NCBI RefSeq assembly: GCF_016918035.1
Contig: NZ_JAERWK010000005.1
Location: 203,905 to 267,904 of the forward strand
Length of the DNA: 64,000 nucleotides
DNA from: Nakamurella leprariae
GTDB taxonomy: Bacteria > Actinomycetota > Actinomycetes > Mycobacteriales > Nakamurellaceae
Reading direction: 5' to 3'
Below the pieces are notes generated by a model that saw nothing but the letters and a program-made list of their open reading frames with translations, was not told where the DNA came from and ran no database searches. Shown here one piece after another: positions 36,336 to 46,085 of the stretch. The stretch's first letter is position 1; every line of letters starts with the position of its first letter. A program made the translations under genes and the position numbers.

Positions 36336-37532
36336 TCAGCCCTTGAGCGTGAGTCCGCTGTCCGGGTCAAAGAAGTGCAGCCGGGCGACGTCCACCACCA
36401 CCTCGATCTGGTCGCCGATCCGGACCCGGGAGCGGGGCGCGAACGAGGCGACGAAGCGGGTGCCGTTCGAGCGGAGGCCGGTGTCGTCGGCGCCGGAGTC
36501 CTCGGCCAGGGCCCGGGTCTCCTCGTTCTCCACCGGCGGGACGTCCAGGTCGAAGTGCACGACGATCTCCGAGCCGAGGGCCTCGGTGAGCCCGACCGTG
36601 GCGACCAGTGTGGAGTCGGGGGCCGCGGCCTCCCGCAGCACGCCGGCGTCCTCCATGTCCTCGCTGCGGATCCCGACCGCGACCGGCCGGTCGACCCACT
36701 GGCCCAGGCTCGGGTGGTCGGTCAGCACACTGCCCGTCAGGGCCAGCGTCCGCGATCCGAACCGCAGGCCCAGGCCCTCGCCGTGCCGGATGATCCGGCC
36801 CATCCCCATGTTCATCGGCGGCGACCCGATGAAGCCGGCGACGAAGAGGTTGGCCGGGTTGTCGTACAGGTACTGGGGTGCGCCGACCTGCTGCAGGATC
36901 CCCGACTTGATGACGGCGACCCGGTCCCCCATGGTCATCGCCTCGATCTGGTCGTGCGTCACGTACAGCGTGGTGACGTTGAGGTCGTGCTGGATCTGGC
37001 CGATCTCGGCACGCATCTGCACCCGCAGTTTGGCGTCCAGGTTCGACAGGGGCTCGTCCATCAGGAACACCTGCGGTTCGCGCACGATGGCCCGGCCCAT
37101 CGCGACCCGTTGCCGTTGTCCACCGGAGAGTTGCTTGGGCTTGCGGTCCAGCATCGGCCCGAGTTCGAGCATCTCGGCGGCCCGCTCCACCCGGCGGCGG
37201 ATCTCGGTCTTGTCCATGCGGCGGATCTTCAGGCCGTACCCGATGTTCTCGGCCACCGTCATGTGCGGGTACAGCGCGTAGGACTGGAACACCATGGCGA
37301 TGTCCCGCTCCCGGGGCGAGAGCGTGTTGACCACCCGGTCGCCGATCTTCATCACCCCGGTGCTGATGTCCTCCAACCCGGCGACCATCCGCAGCGCGGT
37401 CGATTTCCCACACCCGGACGGCCCGACCAGGACCAGGAACTCGCCGTCGGCGATCTCCAGGTCCAGGTCGTGCACCGCGTGGTAGCCGTTCTCGTACTGT
37501 TTGTTGACCTTGTCCAGCGTGACGGTGGCCAT
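36336..37532 (-). CDS. ABC sugar transporter ATPase MalK/MsmX-like
   Basis: This 398-residue ATPase has Walker [10 protein letters not shown] (37-45), [14 protein letters not shown] near 134, Walker [14 protein letters not shown] and switch His in YVTHDQIEA. The C-terminal TOBE/regulatory domain ([19 protein letters not shown]) marks a carbohydrate importer of the CUT1 type. It lies between malG and the two GH13 genes and would power the MalFG permease. Confidence 0.93.
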   Translation of the reverse strand: MATVTLDKVNKQYENGYHAVHDLDLEIADGEFLVLVGPSGCGKSTALRMVAGLEDISTGVMKIGDRVVNTLSPRERDIAMVFQSYALYPHMTVAENIGYGLKIRRMDKTEIRRRVERAAEMLELGPMLDRKPKQLSGGQRQRVAMGRAIVREPQVFLMDEPLSNLDAKLRVQMRAEIGQIQHDLNVTTLYVTHDQIEAMTMGDRVAVIKSGILQQVGAPQYLYDNPANLFVAGFIGSPPMNMGMGRIIRHGEGLGLRFGSRTLALTGSVLTDHPSLGQWVDRPVAVGIRSEDMEDAGVLREAAAPDSTLVATVGLTEALGSEIVVHFDLDVPPVENEETRALAEDSGADDTGLRSNGTRFVASFAPRSRVRIGDQIEVVVDVARLHFFDPDSGLTLKG

Positions 37533-37576
37533 CGGGACGTCCTTCCAGGATCGGGATGTCGAAGCAGTGGCCGGGG

Positions 37577-38512
37577 TCAGCCCTTGACCGCGCCGGCGGT
37601 GATGCCGCCGACGATGTAGCGCTGCAGGAACTGGAACAGCACGACGATCGGGATCGCGACGATGAGCGCACCGGCCGCGAAGACGCCGAAGTTGGCGTTG
37701 CGCTGGGCCGAGATGAGTCCGTACAGCCCGACGGCGGCGGTCTTGGCCGAGTCCTCGGTGAGGAAGACGCTGGAGATGATGAACTCGCTCATCGTGCTGA
37801 TGAACGACAGCAGGCCGGTGATGGCCAGGATCGGTGTCACCAGCGGCAGGATGATGCCGAAGTAGATCTGCGCGTGGGTGGCCCCGTCGACCTTGGCCGA
37901 CTCGTCCAGGTCCTTGGGGATGGTGTCGAAGAAGCCCTTCATCAGCCAGGTGTTCACCCCGAGCGCGCCACCCAGGAACAGCAGGATGAGCGACCACGGG
38001 GTGTTGAAGCCGATCGCCGGGTACAGCTCGCTGATCTCCACGAAGATCAGGTAGATGGCCACGATGGCCAGGAACTGCGGGAACATCTGGACCAGCAGGA
38101 TGAACAGCATCCCGGCGCGACGACCTCGGAAGCGGTACCGGGAGAACGCGTAGGCCGCCGCGGCCGAGATGAACAACGACAGGGCCGCGGACAGCAGCGA
38201 GATGAGCAGCGAGTTGGCGAACCACCGCCAGAAACTGGTCTCACTGAACAGCGTGTCGAAGTTGGCGAAGCTCGCGTCCCGTGGGATCAGCGTGGACGAG
38301 CTCAGCGTGCCCTGCGGGTTGAAGGCGGCAGAGACCACGAACAGGATCGGGAAGATCGCGAAGAACAGCGCGATCACGCCGACGACGTGCCGCCAGCCGA
38401 CCCGCCGGAACCAGTTGCCGCGGGCGCTGCCCAGGCGCACCACGTGGCCGGACTGCCCGCTTCCGTGCGAGGTGTCCCGCAGTTCCGACGCCAGCATCGC
38501 TTCCGTGCTCAT
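37577..38512 (-). CDS. ABC sugar permease MalG-like
   Basis: This 311-residue permease has six helices and the EAA loop [22 protein letters not shown] that docks onto the ATPase. The N-terminal 40 residues are a polar cytoplasmic leader. Its ATG shares a base with the malF stop (TGATG), so they are coupled. It imports maltodextrins with MalF, with supply from the MalE lipoprotein. Confidence 0.92.
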   Translation of the reverse strand: MSTEAMLASELRDTSHGSGQSGHVVRLGSARGNWFRRVGWRHVVGVIALFFAIFPILFVVSAAFNPQGTLSSSTLIPRDASFANFDTLFSETSFWRWFANSLLISLLSAALSLFISAAAAYAFSRYRFRGRRAGMLFILLVQMFPQFLAIVAIYLIFVEISELYPAIGFNTPWSLILLFLGGALGVNTWLMKGFFDTIPKDLDESAKVDGATHAQIYFGIILPLVTPILAITGLLSFISTMSEFIISSVFLTEDSAKTAAVGLYGLISAQRNANFGVFAAGALIVAIPIVVLFQFLQRYIVGGITAGAVKG

Positions 38513-40128
38513 CAGTTGACCTCCTCCAGCACCCGGGTCCGGCGGAAGCCGATGATCGAGATGACCGCCACGATCAGGAAGATCAGCACCGAGATGGCCG
38601 CAGCGAAGCCGTAGTCCGCACCCTGACCGCCGAAGGCCAGCCGGTAGGTGTAGCTGATCAGCAGGTCCGTCGCGCCGGCCGTCGGGTTGTCGGCCGGGAA
38701 CGGCCCACCGCCGGTGGTCAGGTAGATCGCGTTGAAGTTGTTGAAGTTGAACGCGAACGTGGTGATCAGCAGCGGGCCGGTGGCCACCAGCAACAATGGG
38801 AAGGTGATGGTCCGGAAGGCGTAGCCGGGTCTGGCGCCGTCCACCCCGGCTGCCTCGACCAGGTCGGACGGGATCGACTGCAGCGCGCCGGTGCAGACCA
38901 GGAACATGTACGGGAAGCCCATCCAGAGCTGGATGATGAGCACGGCCAGCCGTGCGGTCCACTCCCCACCGAGCCAGTCGACCGACAGCCCGAACAGGTT
39001 GTTGATCAGGCCGAAGTCGGCGTTGAACATGTCGCGCCAGACCAGCAGCATCGCGAAACCCGGCATGGCGTACGGCAGGATCAGCAGCGACCGGTAGATC
39101 CGGCGGCCGCGCAACTCCTCGCTGTTGAACAGCATGGCCAGTGCCAGCCCGAGCGCGAAGGTGAGCACCGGGACGAGCAGGGCGAAGGCGAAGTTCCAGA
39201 GCAGGATCTTGAAGAACGACCCGGCGATGGTCGGGTTGGTCAGCGCGTCGGTGAAGTTCTCGAACCCGACACCGACCTTCCAGCCCTGGGCCAGTGCGTT
39301 GCCGTTGGGGTCGACGAAGCTGCCGATGTCGTTGTCCGCCGTGAAGACGGTGCCCGTGTTGATGTCGGTGATGCAGTCGCAGTCGGCCTGGTAGTTCTGC
39401 CCGGCGATGCCTTCGAATGCGGTGGACAGGCCCTGGCTGCGGATGGCGCCGTCGTCGGTCGGCACCGAGAACTCGGCGATCTCGGCACCCCGGGCGGACG
39501 CCTCACCGACGTTCAGCACGGTGAAGCCCTCGGCCTCGGTGATCTTGCCGGTGGCTCCGGCACTGAAGGTGCCCGGCACCAGCGGTTCCAGCCCGGCTGC
39601 GGTGCCGGCGAACGCCGCGCCCTGGGCGTCGGTGAGCAGGAAGACCAGGTCACCGTCCGGCTCGGTCCCGATGGACAGTGCGTAGACCTCCGACCCCGGC
39701 GCCTGGGTGATCGAAGCGCTCTCGATCGCGGCGATGGCCTCGTCCTTGCTGCCTCGGTGCCCGTCGCCGAAGTTCGTGAACGCGGTGGTGAGGGTGTAGA
39801 TGATGGGCGCGACCTGGAAGCCGAGCAGGAACAGCGTGCCGATGACCAGGTACTTGGCCGGGATCATCCGGGGCGACAGGTAGATCACGAAGATGGCGAT
39901 CGTCGCCACGATGACGATGGCCAGGCCGATCCAGTTGCCGGCGTCGATCAACGGGATCGCGGCCCAGACGGCGATCGCGGCCGCGACCGCCAGCAGCAGC
40001 AGCTTGAGGATCAGGCCCAGCGGCCGGCCACCGGGGCCGGCCAGGCGCATGAGCCCACCCGGCGGCGGCGGGCCGCCGGCCGCCGCGGGGGCGCCTGACT
40101 CACGGACGTGCTCGACAGGACTGGCCAC
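38512..40128 (-). CDS. ABC sugar permease MalF-like with large external loop
   Basis: This 538-residue permease has an extra-large extracellular loop between helices 3 and 4 (roughly residues 125-310; IIYTLTTAFTNFGDGHRG through GFENFTDALTN). That is like the P2 loop of Escherichia coli MalF, which caps the binding protein, and supports a maltose-class substrate. EAA motif: EAAGVDGARPGYAFRTITFPLL. A nearby CDC pair in the loop is notable. GTG 40128 follows GGAGGAG; the long in-frame extension beyond it is not coding. Confidence 0.9.
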   Translation of the reverse strand: MASPVEHVRESGAPAAAGGPPPPGGLMRLAGPGGRPLGLILKLLLLAVAAAIAVWAAIPLIDAGNWIGLAIVIVATIAIFVIYLSPRMIPAKYLVIGTLFLLGFQVAPIIYTLTTAFTNFGDGHRGSKDEAIAAIESASITQAPGSEVYALSIGTEPDGDLVFLLTDAQGAAFAGTAAGLEPLVPGTFSAGATGKITEAEGFTVLNVGEASARGAEIAEFSVPTDDGAIRSQGLSTAFEGIAGQNYQADCDCITDINTGTVFTADNDIGSFVDPNGNALAQGWKVGVGFENFTDALTNPTIAGSFFKILLWNFAFALLVPVLTFALGLALAMLFNSEELRGRRIYRSLLILPYAMPGFAMLLVWRDMFNADFGLINNLFGLSVDWLGGEWTARLAVLIIQLWMGFPYMFLVCTGALQSIPSDLVEAAGVDGARPGYAFRTITFPLLLVATGPLLITTFAFNFNNFNAIYLTTGGGPFPADNPTAGATDLLISYTYRLAFGGQGADYGFAAAISVLIFLIVAVISIIGFRRTRVLEEVN

Positions 40129-40225
40129 GACACTCCTCCAGGGTCCGTGGTGCTGCGATCGGGGGCGACGCGCAGGTGGTGGGGATCCGCCGGGCCCGGA
40201 CCGGTCCGTCCGGGCCCGGCGGACG

Positions 40226-41569
40226 TCACCCGCCGATGAGCCCGTCGATGGTGGTGGCCAGGTCGCGGGTGGTCTGGGCCGGATCGGCGCCGCCGACGAT
40301 CGCGACGATGGCCTTGCCCCAGGGATCGAAGATCCCGGCCATCTCGGTGAAGGACGGCAACGGGTCGCCCTCGGCACCGGCCTCGTTGAAGGCGGCGATG
40401 TCCGGGTTCTCGGCGGCCACCGACTCGTAGGTCTCCAGCAGGGCCGGCGGCCGCGGTTGGGCGTCGTAGAGCCCCTGCGCCACCTCGGGCTGGATGAAGT
40501 AGTTGGTCGCGAACTCCTGAGCCAGGGCCTTGTTCTGGCCCTTGCTGGCCACGTACACCGCCTGCACTCCCAGGAACGGCCGCGCCGGCGGACCGCCGGC
40601 GAACGACGGGATGTCGGAGATCGCGTAGTTGATGCCGGCCGCCTCGATGTCCGGCAGGGTCCAGGGGCCGCTGACCATGAACGCCGTCTTCTGATCGGTG
40701 AAGATCGACGCCAGGTTCTCCGAGCCGATGGACGTCTTGAGCAGCCCCTGCTGGGCCATCTGCGACATCCTGGTGTTCGCGGCGATGCTGGCGTCCGAGC
40801 CCATCTCCATCTGGTTGATGTCGTAACTGCCGTCCGGGCTCTCGCCGAACAGCGTGCCGCCGCCCGCGGTGAAGATCGGGTACGTGTGGTACGGCGCCGG
40901 GGCACCGTCGGTGCCGATCGGCAGGGCCAGCAGCTCGGTGACCCTGCCCTGCTGCTGCAGCGACGTGGCCGCGGCGGTGAGATCCTCCCAGGTCGCCGGG
41001 GCCTCGGGCGCCAGATCGGTGTTCCGGTAGAGCGCGAGGTTCTCGACCGCGTAGGGGATCCCGTAGACCTGGCCGTTGAAAGTCACCGCCTGGATGGCGG
41101 CGGGGTTGAACAGGTCCTTGGTGGCGTCGGTCATCGGGACGGGATCGATGGCGCCGTTCTGCACCAGCTGGCCGATCCAGTCGTTCGCGCCCAGCACCAG
41201 GTCGGGTCCGGTGCCCGCCTGCGAGGCGGTGAGGAACTGTGTGCGGGTCTCGTTGACCGCCTGGACGTTCACCGTGACGCCGTTCTCGGCAGCGAACGCG
41301 TCGGCCGCCTCCTTCACCGGCGGGGCGTACAGCGCGTCGGTCCAGATCGTCAGCGTCCCGGCCGCGCTGCCCGCCGGGGCGCCGCCGCCGGTCGTGGCCG
41401 GCGACTCCTCGGCCGTGGTGCCGGTGGCCGCACTGGTGGCCGTCCCCGCCCCGGCCGCGGAGGTGGCCGCGGTGGTCCCACCACCCCCGTCGTCGGAGCC
41501 GCCGCAGGCGGCCACCAGGAGGGCGACGATCCCACCGAGCGCGATGAGTCGTGCGTGTCGTGATCGCAT
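40226..41569 (-). CDS. Sugar-binding lipoprotein MalE-like
   Basis: This 447-residue solute-binding protein starts with a lipoprotein signal (ALGGIVALLVAACGG, lipobox AAC), then a Thr/Ala/Gly-rich linker to ~70, then a cluster 1 sugar-binding fold: LTIWTDALYAPPVKEAADAFAAENGV, VPYAVENLALYRN-like PYAVENLALYRN and FTDQKTAFMVSGPW. It lies at the outer membrane face and supplies MalFG. ATG 41569 has GAGGAG six bases upstream. It is the first gene of the operon. Confidence 0.93.
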   Translation of the reverse strand: MRSRHARLIALGGIVALLVAACGGSDDGGGGTTAATSAAGAGTATSAATGTTAEESPATTGGGAPAGSAAGTLTIWTDALYAPPVKEAADAFAAENGVTVNVQAVNETRTQFLTASQAGTGPDLVLGANDWIGQLVQNGAIDPVPMTDATKDLFNPAAIQAVTFNGQVYGIPYAVENLALYRNTDLAPEAPATWEDLTAAATSLQQQGRVTELLALPIGTDGAPAPYHTYPIFTAGGGTLFGESPDGSYDINQMEMGSDASIAANTRMSQMAQQGLLKTSIGSENLASIFTDQKTAFMVSGPWTLPDIEAAGINYAISDIPSFAGGPPARPFLGVQAVYVASKGQNKALAQEFATNYFIQPEVAQGLYDAQPRPPALLETYESVAAENPDIAAFNEAGAEGDPLPSFTEMAGIFDPWGKAIVAIVGGADPAQTTRDLATTIDGLIGG

Positions 41570-41775
41570 GTCGGGCTCCTCAGCACAGCTCTGGGCATCG
41601 GGTCTCGCGCGTCGCACACGGGTGGCCCGACCTGGGCTCCGGGGCTGTCACCGGCGCCGTCGGTCGGACGAAATGCTTGTGTGCGGCATCACACTCCTGG
41701 TCGGGCGATCGCGCAAGGCGAGACGTGGATGGCCTTCCGATCGTTGTGTTCCAACGCATCTGCCGGGCTGATCCG

Positions 41776-41791
41776 GCTGAACCGGTTCAGC
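41776..41791. promoter_or_regulatory. LacI-type palindromic operator
   Basis: GCTGAACCGGTTCAGC is a perfect 16-bp palindrome with the central CG typical of LacI-family operators. It lies in the 328-bp gap between the divergent malE and lacI-type genes. A second, imperfect copy is at 41816. The rest of this gap, 41570-41775, holds no recognised element. Confidence 0.75.
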
Positions 41792-41815
41792 ACCGCATCC
41801 GGCCAACCGTCCGGC

Positions 41816-41829
41816 CTGATCCGATTCAC
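41816..41829. promoter_or_regulatory. Second, imperfect LacI-type operator
   Basis: CTGATCCGATTCAC matches the 14-bp core CTGAACCGGTTCAG at 11 positions and lies 39 bp downstream of it. A double site fits two regulator dimers or a loop. Confidence 0.5.
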
Positions 41830-41897
41830 CATGGGGGACCGCAGTGGCGCGTGCGACGATCGGGGATCAGCACGGCTCGGGCGGAGGCGGGGAGGCG

Positions 41898-43005
41898 ATG
41901 GCGTCACCAGGCCGATCGACCACGCCGCCGCGGGTCAGGCTCCGGGACGTCGCCGAACGGGCGGGCGTCTCCCAGACCACGGCGTCGTACGTGCTGGCCG
42001 GACGCCGCGACATGGGCATCTCCGCGACGACCGAGCAGCGCGTCCGGCACGCCGCCCGCGAGATGGACTACCGGCCGAACCTGATGTCCCGTGGGCTGCG
42101 GACCCGCGGGTCGGACACCATCGGGCTGCTGTCGGACGTCATCGCCTCGGAGGCGTTCGCGGGCGACATCGTGCGCGGCACGCTGGCCACCGCCGTGCTG
42201 CACGGGCACCAACTGTTCATCGGCGAGAGCGAGGGGTCCGTCGCGGTGGAGCGGACGCTGGTGCACAGCATGGCCGACCGTGGCGTGAAGGGCTTCGTCT
42301 ACGCGTCGATGTACACACGCCGGGCGACCATCAGCAAGGTGCTGCGGGAGCACCCCGTCGTGCTGCTCAACTGCGTGAGCACCGGCCGCGCCCTGCCGGC
42401 GGTGGTGCCCGCCGAACGAGAGGCCGGACGCGCGGTGGCCCGCGTCCTGGTCGACCACGGCCACCGCCGGATCGCCCTGGTCGGGGAACCGGCGCCGCAC
42501 ACCATGGCCGCGGCGGAACGACTGGCCGGGATCGACGACGTGCTCGCCCCCCCAGGGGCTGGAGCTGACCGATCTCATCGACACCATCTGGTGGCCGGAG
42601 CCGGCCCACGCGGCAGTCAGCCGGTACTTCGCGGAGGGCCACCGACCGACCGCGCTGATCTGCCTGAACGACCGGATCGCCCTGGGCGCGTACCAGGCCG
42701 CCGCAGAGGCGAGGTTGTCCATCCCGGACGACCTCTCGGTGATCTCCTTCGACGACTCGGACCTGGCCGGATGGCTGCGCCCCGGACTGACCAGCGCCGC
42801 GATCCCCCACTTCGAGCTGGGCCGCCGCGCGGTGGAGCGACTGCTGGAACCGTCGCTGTCCCCCGGCATCGAGCGGGTGCTCATGCCGCTGTCCGAACGC
42901 GAGTCGGTGGCGCCGGCCCCGATCAGCCGAACGGCCCGACCTCGAGCACGCGCAGCACCGGCTCCCCCGCCTCGTCCGCCGCGGCCACGTCGATCTCCGC
43001 GGTGA
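41898..43005 (+). pseudogene. LacI-family regulator of the maltodextrin locus, frameshifted
   Basis: The N-terminal 217 codons encode a LacI headpiece (LRDVAERAGVSQTTASYVLAG) and the first periplasmic-binding-like lobe. At a run of seven C (42547-42553) the frame breaks. In the +1 shifted frame the protein resumes with QGLELTDLIDTIWWPEP, then PTALICLNDRIALGAYQAA and SVISFDDSDLAGWLRPGL. Six C in that run would restore a 368-residue protein. So this is either a sequencing error in a homopolymer or a recent mutation. ATG 41898 has GGAGG. Its end overlaps the convergent helicase gene by 83 bp. It is the natural repressor for the operators at 41776 and 41816. Confidence 0.82.
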
Positions 43006-45550
43006 TCCCCCAGTCCCGGTCGCCCTGCGGGTCGTCGAACACCTGCCGCACCGACCATGCCTGCGGTCCGGGCCGGACGGTGATCAGCGCGGCGCTGCGG
43101 GCATCGGCGCCCACGGCCAGGTCGTCGTACTCGGCCCAGTAGCCGTCCATCGCCTCGGCCCAGGCCTGCTCGGTCCACACCGACGCCCCGACGGCGTCTT
43201 CCGGGGCCAGGTCGCGCAGCTCGCCCAGGTCGGCGTACGCCCGGCGGGACAGCAGCTCGACCCGCCGGAACAGCGCGTTGCGGACCATGACGGTGAATCC
43301 GCGGACGTTGGCGGTGACACCGCGGCCGGCGTCGGCGCTGGGCGGGCGCACCCCGGGCAGGCCGGTCTCCTCCTCGTCCGGATGCGCCAGCGCCTCCCAC
43401 TCGTCCAGCAGCGACGAATCCACGCCGCGGACGAGTTCGCCCAGCCACGAGACGATGTCGGTGAGCTCTTCGGTCCGCGCGTCCAACGGTACGGTGCGCC
43501 GCATGGCCCGGTAGGCGTCGGCGAAGTAGCGCAGCACCACCCCCTCGGACCGGCTCAGACCGTAGAAGGCGACGTACTCGGAGAACGTCATGGCGCGTTC
43601 GAACATGTCCCGCACGATGGACTTCGGGTCGGGGGTGTACTCGGCCACCCACGGATGGCCGCGCCGGTAGGTCTCGTAGGCGACCTCGATGAGATCGGCC
43701 AGCGGCTTCGGGTGCTCGACCTCCTCGAGCAGTTCCATCCGCTCCTCGTACTCGAGCCCGTCGGCCTTCATCGCGGCGACCGCGTCGCCGCGGGCCTTGT
43801 ACCGCTGCGCGGCCAGGATGGTGCCCGGCCCCTCGAGCGTCGCCTCGATGAGCGAGACCACGTCCAGCGGATAGCCGTCCGACTCGCGGTCCAGCATCTC
43901 GAGCGCGGCCAGCGCCAGCGGCGAGAGCGGCTGGTCGAGCGCGAAGTCCAGCTGCAAGTCCTCGGTCAGCCGGTACCGCCGCCCGGTCGCGTCCGGGACG
44001 TCGAGCCGCTCGATGATGCCGGCGGTGAGCAGGGCCTTGGTGACGGCGATGGCGCGCAACGCATGTCGCAGCTGCCGGTCGCGCGGCTCGTGGCTGCCCT
44101 CGATGAGCCGGCGCATGGCGGTGAACGCGTCGCCGGGGCGGGCGATGACGCCCAGCACCATGGCGTGCGACACCCGGAAGTGCGACCGCAGCGACTCCGG
44201 TCCACCCTCGACCAGCTTGTCGAACGTCTTCTCGGTCCAGTTGACGAAGCCCTCGGGCGGCTTGCGCCGCACCACCTTCCGCTTCTTGGCCGGGTCGTCC
44301 CCGGCTTTGGCCAGTGCACGCTCGTTCTCGATCACGTGCTCCGGCGCGAGCACGACCACGTCGCCGGCGGTGTCGTACCCGGCCCGGCCGGTGCGTCCGG
44401 CGATCTGGTGGAACTCGCGGACCGACAGCAGCCGGGTGCGCCGTCCGTCGTACTTGCTCAGGCCGGTGAGCAGCACGGTCCGGATCGGCACGTTGATGCC
44501 CACGCCGAGGGTGTCCGTGCCACAGATGACCTTGAGCAGCCCGGACTGGGCCAGCTTCTCGACCAGCCGCCGGTACTTGGGCAGCATCCCGGCGTGGTGC
44601 ACGCCGATGCCCTGCCGCACCAGCCGGGACAGCGTCCGGCCGAACCCGGCCGAGAAGCGGAAATCGCCGATGGTCTCGGCGATCTGGTCCCGCTCGGCCC
44701 GGGTCGCCACGGCCAGGCTGGACAGTGCCTGCGCGCGCTCGAGGGCCGCAGCCTGGGTGAAGTGCACCAAGTACACCGGAGCCCGTCCGGTGCTGATCAG
44801 TTCCTGCAGCGTCTCGGTCAGCGGCACCAGCGTGTACTCGAAGTGCAGCGGCACCGGCCGCTGCACGCCGGTGATGAGGCTGGTCTCCCGGCCGGTCCGC
44901 GCGGTCAGGTCCTCGGCGAAGAAGGAGACGTCGCCGAGCGTCGCGGACATCAGCACGAACTGGGCGCGCGGCAGTTCGAGCAGCGGCACCTGCCAGGCCC
45001 AGCCCCGCTGCGGGTCGCCGTAGTAGTGGAACTCGTCCATCACCACGACGCCCGGGTCGGCGTCGGCCCCGCCGCGGAGCGCGATGCCGGCCAGGATCTC
45101 GGCCGTGCAGCAGATGATCGGGGCGGTGGCGTTCACCGCCGAGTCGCCGGTGATCATGCCGACCGCGTCGGCCCCGAAGATGTCGACCAGGTCGAAGAAC
45201 TTCTCGGAGACCAGGGCCTTGATCGGCGCGGTGTAGTAGGCCCGGCGGGAGCCGCCGGCCTGCTGGGCGGTCAGCCCGGCGAAGAGCGCGGCGGTGGCGA
45301 TCATGCTCTTGCCCGACCCGGTCGGCGTCGCCACGATCACGTTGTTCTCGGCGACGATCTCCAGCAGCGCCTCCTCCTGGTGCGAGTAGAGGCTCAGACC
45401 GCGCTGCTGCGCCCAGCCGGTGAAGGCGTCGTAGACGGTGTCCGGGTCGGGTTCCCCGTCGACCAGGCCGGAGTGGTCCGGGCCGCCGAGGCGCTCCCGC
45501 CAGGCCTGCGGGTTCTCCCCGGCGGGGACGAGGTCGGCCACGGTCGTCAT
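42923..45550 (-). CDS. Ski2-like DExH helicase with DUF3516 C-terminus
   Basis: This 875-residue helicase has Walker A ATPTGSGKS near 70, motif II MDEFH near 168, SAT in LMSATLGD, and motif VI QIAGRTGRAGYD. The following segments, with VRRKPPEGFVNWTEKTFDKLV, match actinobacterial DUF3516 helicases such as the M. tuberculosis HelY-like group. It lacks the long Lhr C-terminal core. It probably remodels RNA or RNA-DNA. The stop overlaps the frameshifted regulator gene on the other strand. Confidence 0.85.
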   Translation of the reverse strand: MTTVADLVPAGENPQAWRERLGGPDHSGLVDGEPDPDTVYDAFTGWAQQRGLSLYSHQEEALLEIVAENNVIVATPTGSGKSMIATAALFAGLTAQQAGGSRRAYYTAPIKALVSEKFFDLVDIFGADAVGMITGDSAVNATAPIICCTAEILAGIALRGGADADPGVVVMDEFHYYGDPQRGWAWQVPLLELPRAQFVLMSATLGDVSFFAEDLTARTGRETSLITGVQRPVPLHFEYTLVPLTETLQELISTGRAPVYLVHFTQAAALERAQALSSLAVATRAERDQIAETIGDFRFSAGFGRTLSRLVRQGIGVHHAGMLPKYRRLVEKLAQSGLLKVICGTDTLGVGINVPIRTVLLTGLSKYDGRRTRLLSVREFHQIAGRTGRAGYDTAGDVVVLAPEHVIENERALAKAGDDPAKKRKVVRRKPPEGFVNWTEKTFDKLVEGGPESLRSHFRVSHAMVLGVIARPGDAFTAMRRLIEGSHEPRDRQLRHALRAIAVTKALLTAGIIERLDVPDATGRRYRLTEDLQLDFALDQPLSPLALAALEMLDRESDGYPLDVVSLIEATLEGPGTILAAQRYKARGDAVAAMKADGLEYEERMELLEEVEHPKPLADLIEVAYETYRRGHPWVAEYTPDPKSIVRDMFERAMTFSEYVAFYGLSRSEGVVLRYFADAYRAMRRTVPLDARTEELTDIVSWLGELVRGVDSSLLDEWEALAHPDEEETGLPGVRPPSADAGRGVTANVRGFTVMVRNALFRRVELLSRRAYADLGELRDLAPEDAVGASVWTEQAWAEAMDGYWAEYDDLAVGADARSAALITVRPGPQAWSVRQVFDDPQGDRDWGITAEIDVAAADEAGEPVLRVLEVGPFG

Positions 45551-45663
45551 GCCGTCCAGCCTCGCACGGCCGGGGTCGCCGGCTTGACGGCCGACGACGT
45601 TGGGTACAGATCACCCGCCCGCGTCCGATCGGGCGTGGCGCACGAGGAGTCAGCACAGAGCCA

Positions 45664-45762
45664 GTGGATGCCAGGATCCGGCGGGTGGCGACCGAGGTGT
45701 TCGGGTGGCCGTCCCTGCGTCCCGGTCAGCTCGAGGCCATGCGCTCCGTCGTCGACGGTGTT
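45664..45762 (+). pseudogene. Remnant of a RecQ helicase N-terminus
   Basis: The GTG at 45664 begins 33 codons reading VDARIRRVATEVFGWPSL, RPGQLEAMRSVVDG. This is the RecQ start, where an FGxxxFRPGQEEAI block precedes Walker A. The expected MPTGGGKS never comes: similarity stops at about 45762 and a large inverted repeat follows within 15 bp. TTGACG (45584) and TACAGA (45605) sit 15 bp apart upstream and could be its promoter. It is a scar of a deletion or of an insertion that later left. Confidence 0.6.
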
Positions 45763-45775
45763 CAGCCGACCACTG

Positions 45776-45831
45776 CTGACGCGTCGACGGCAAGCCGCCG
45801 ACGCGTCAGGTCTTGGCTGCCGGCCGGCAGC
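45776..45831. repeat. Inverted repeat and palindrome at the recQ break point
   Basis: CTGACGCGTCG (45776-45786) and CGACGCGTCAG (45799-45809) form a perfect 11-bp inverted repeat, extended inward by CGGC/GCCG. A perfect 16-bp palindrome, GCTGCCGGCCGGCAGC (45816-45831), follows six bases later. It may terminate transcription or be an end of a lost element. Confidence 0.7.
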
Positions 45832-46073
45832 GCGCACAGGGTCTGCTCGTCCGGTCACTCCCCGACGAGGACACGGACTTCGCGTGGTTGCGCCCAGTCG
45901 CTGACGTCATCGAATTCCTCGTCGTGCTGTGGCCGGAGATCCGTGTCACCGACTTCGACGGGGCGGGCAGTGGCACCGGCGTCCTGGTGTGGTGCGGGTG
46001 GGTGGTGCTCGGGCTCGCGCTCGTCGCCGTCGCGCAGCTGCGCAGAACTCGAGGCACCGTCACGGCGCACTGA
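45813..46073 (+). CDS. Putative small membrane protein, uncertain
   Basis: An open frame of up to 86 codons with a TTG start and no ribosome site contains ADVIEFLVVLWPEIRV and one clear transmembrane segment, VLVWCGWVVLGLALVAVAQL, followed by RRTRG. The frame starts inside the palindrome zone left after the recQ remnant. It may be a real small membrane protein, the tail of a lost gene or chance. It converges with prpE, 12 bp apart. Confidence 0.35.
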   Translation: MAAGRQRAQGLLVRSLPDEDTDFAWLRPVADVIEFLVVLWPEIRVTDFDGAGSGTGVLVWCGWVVLGLALVAVAQLRRTRGTVTAH

Positions 46074-46085
46074 TCATCGGCGGCG

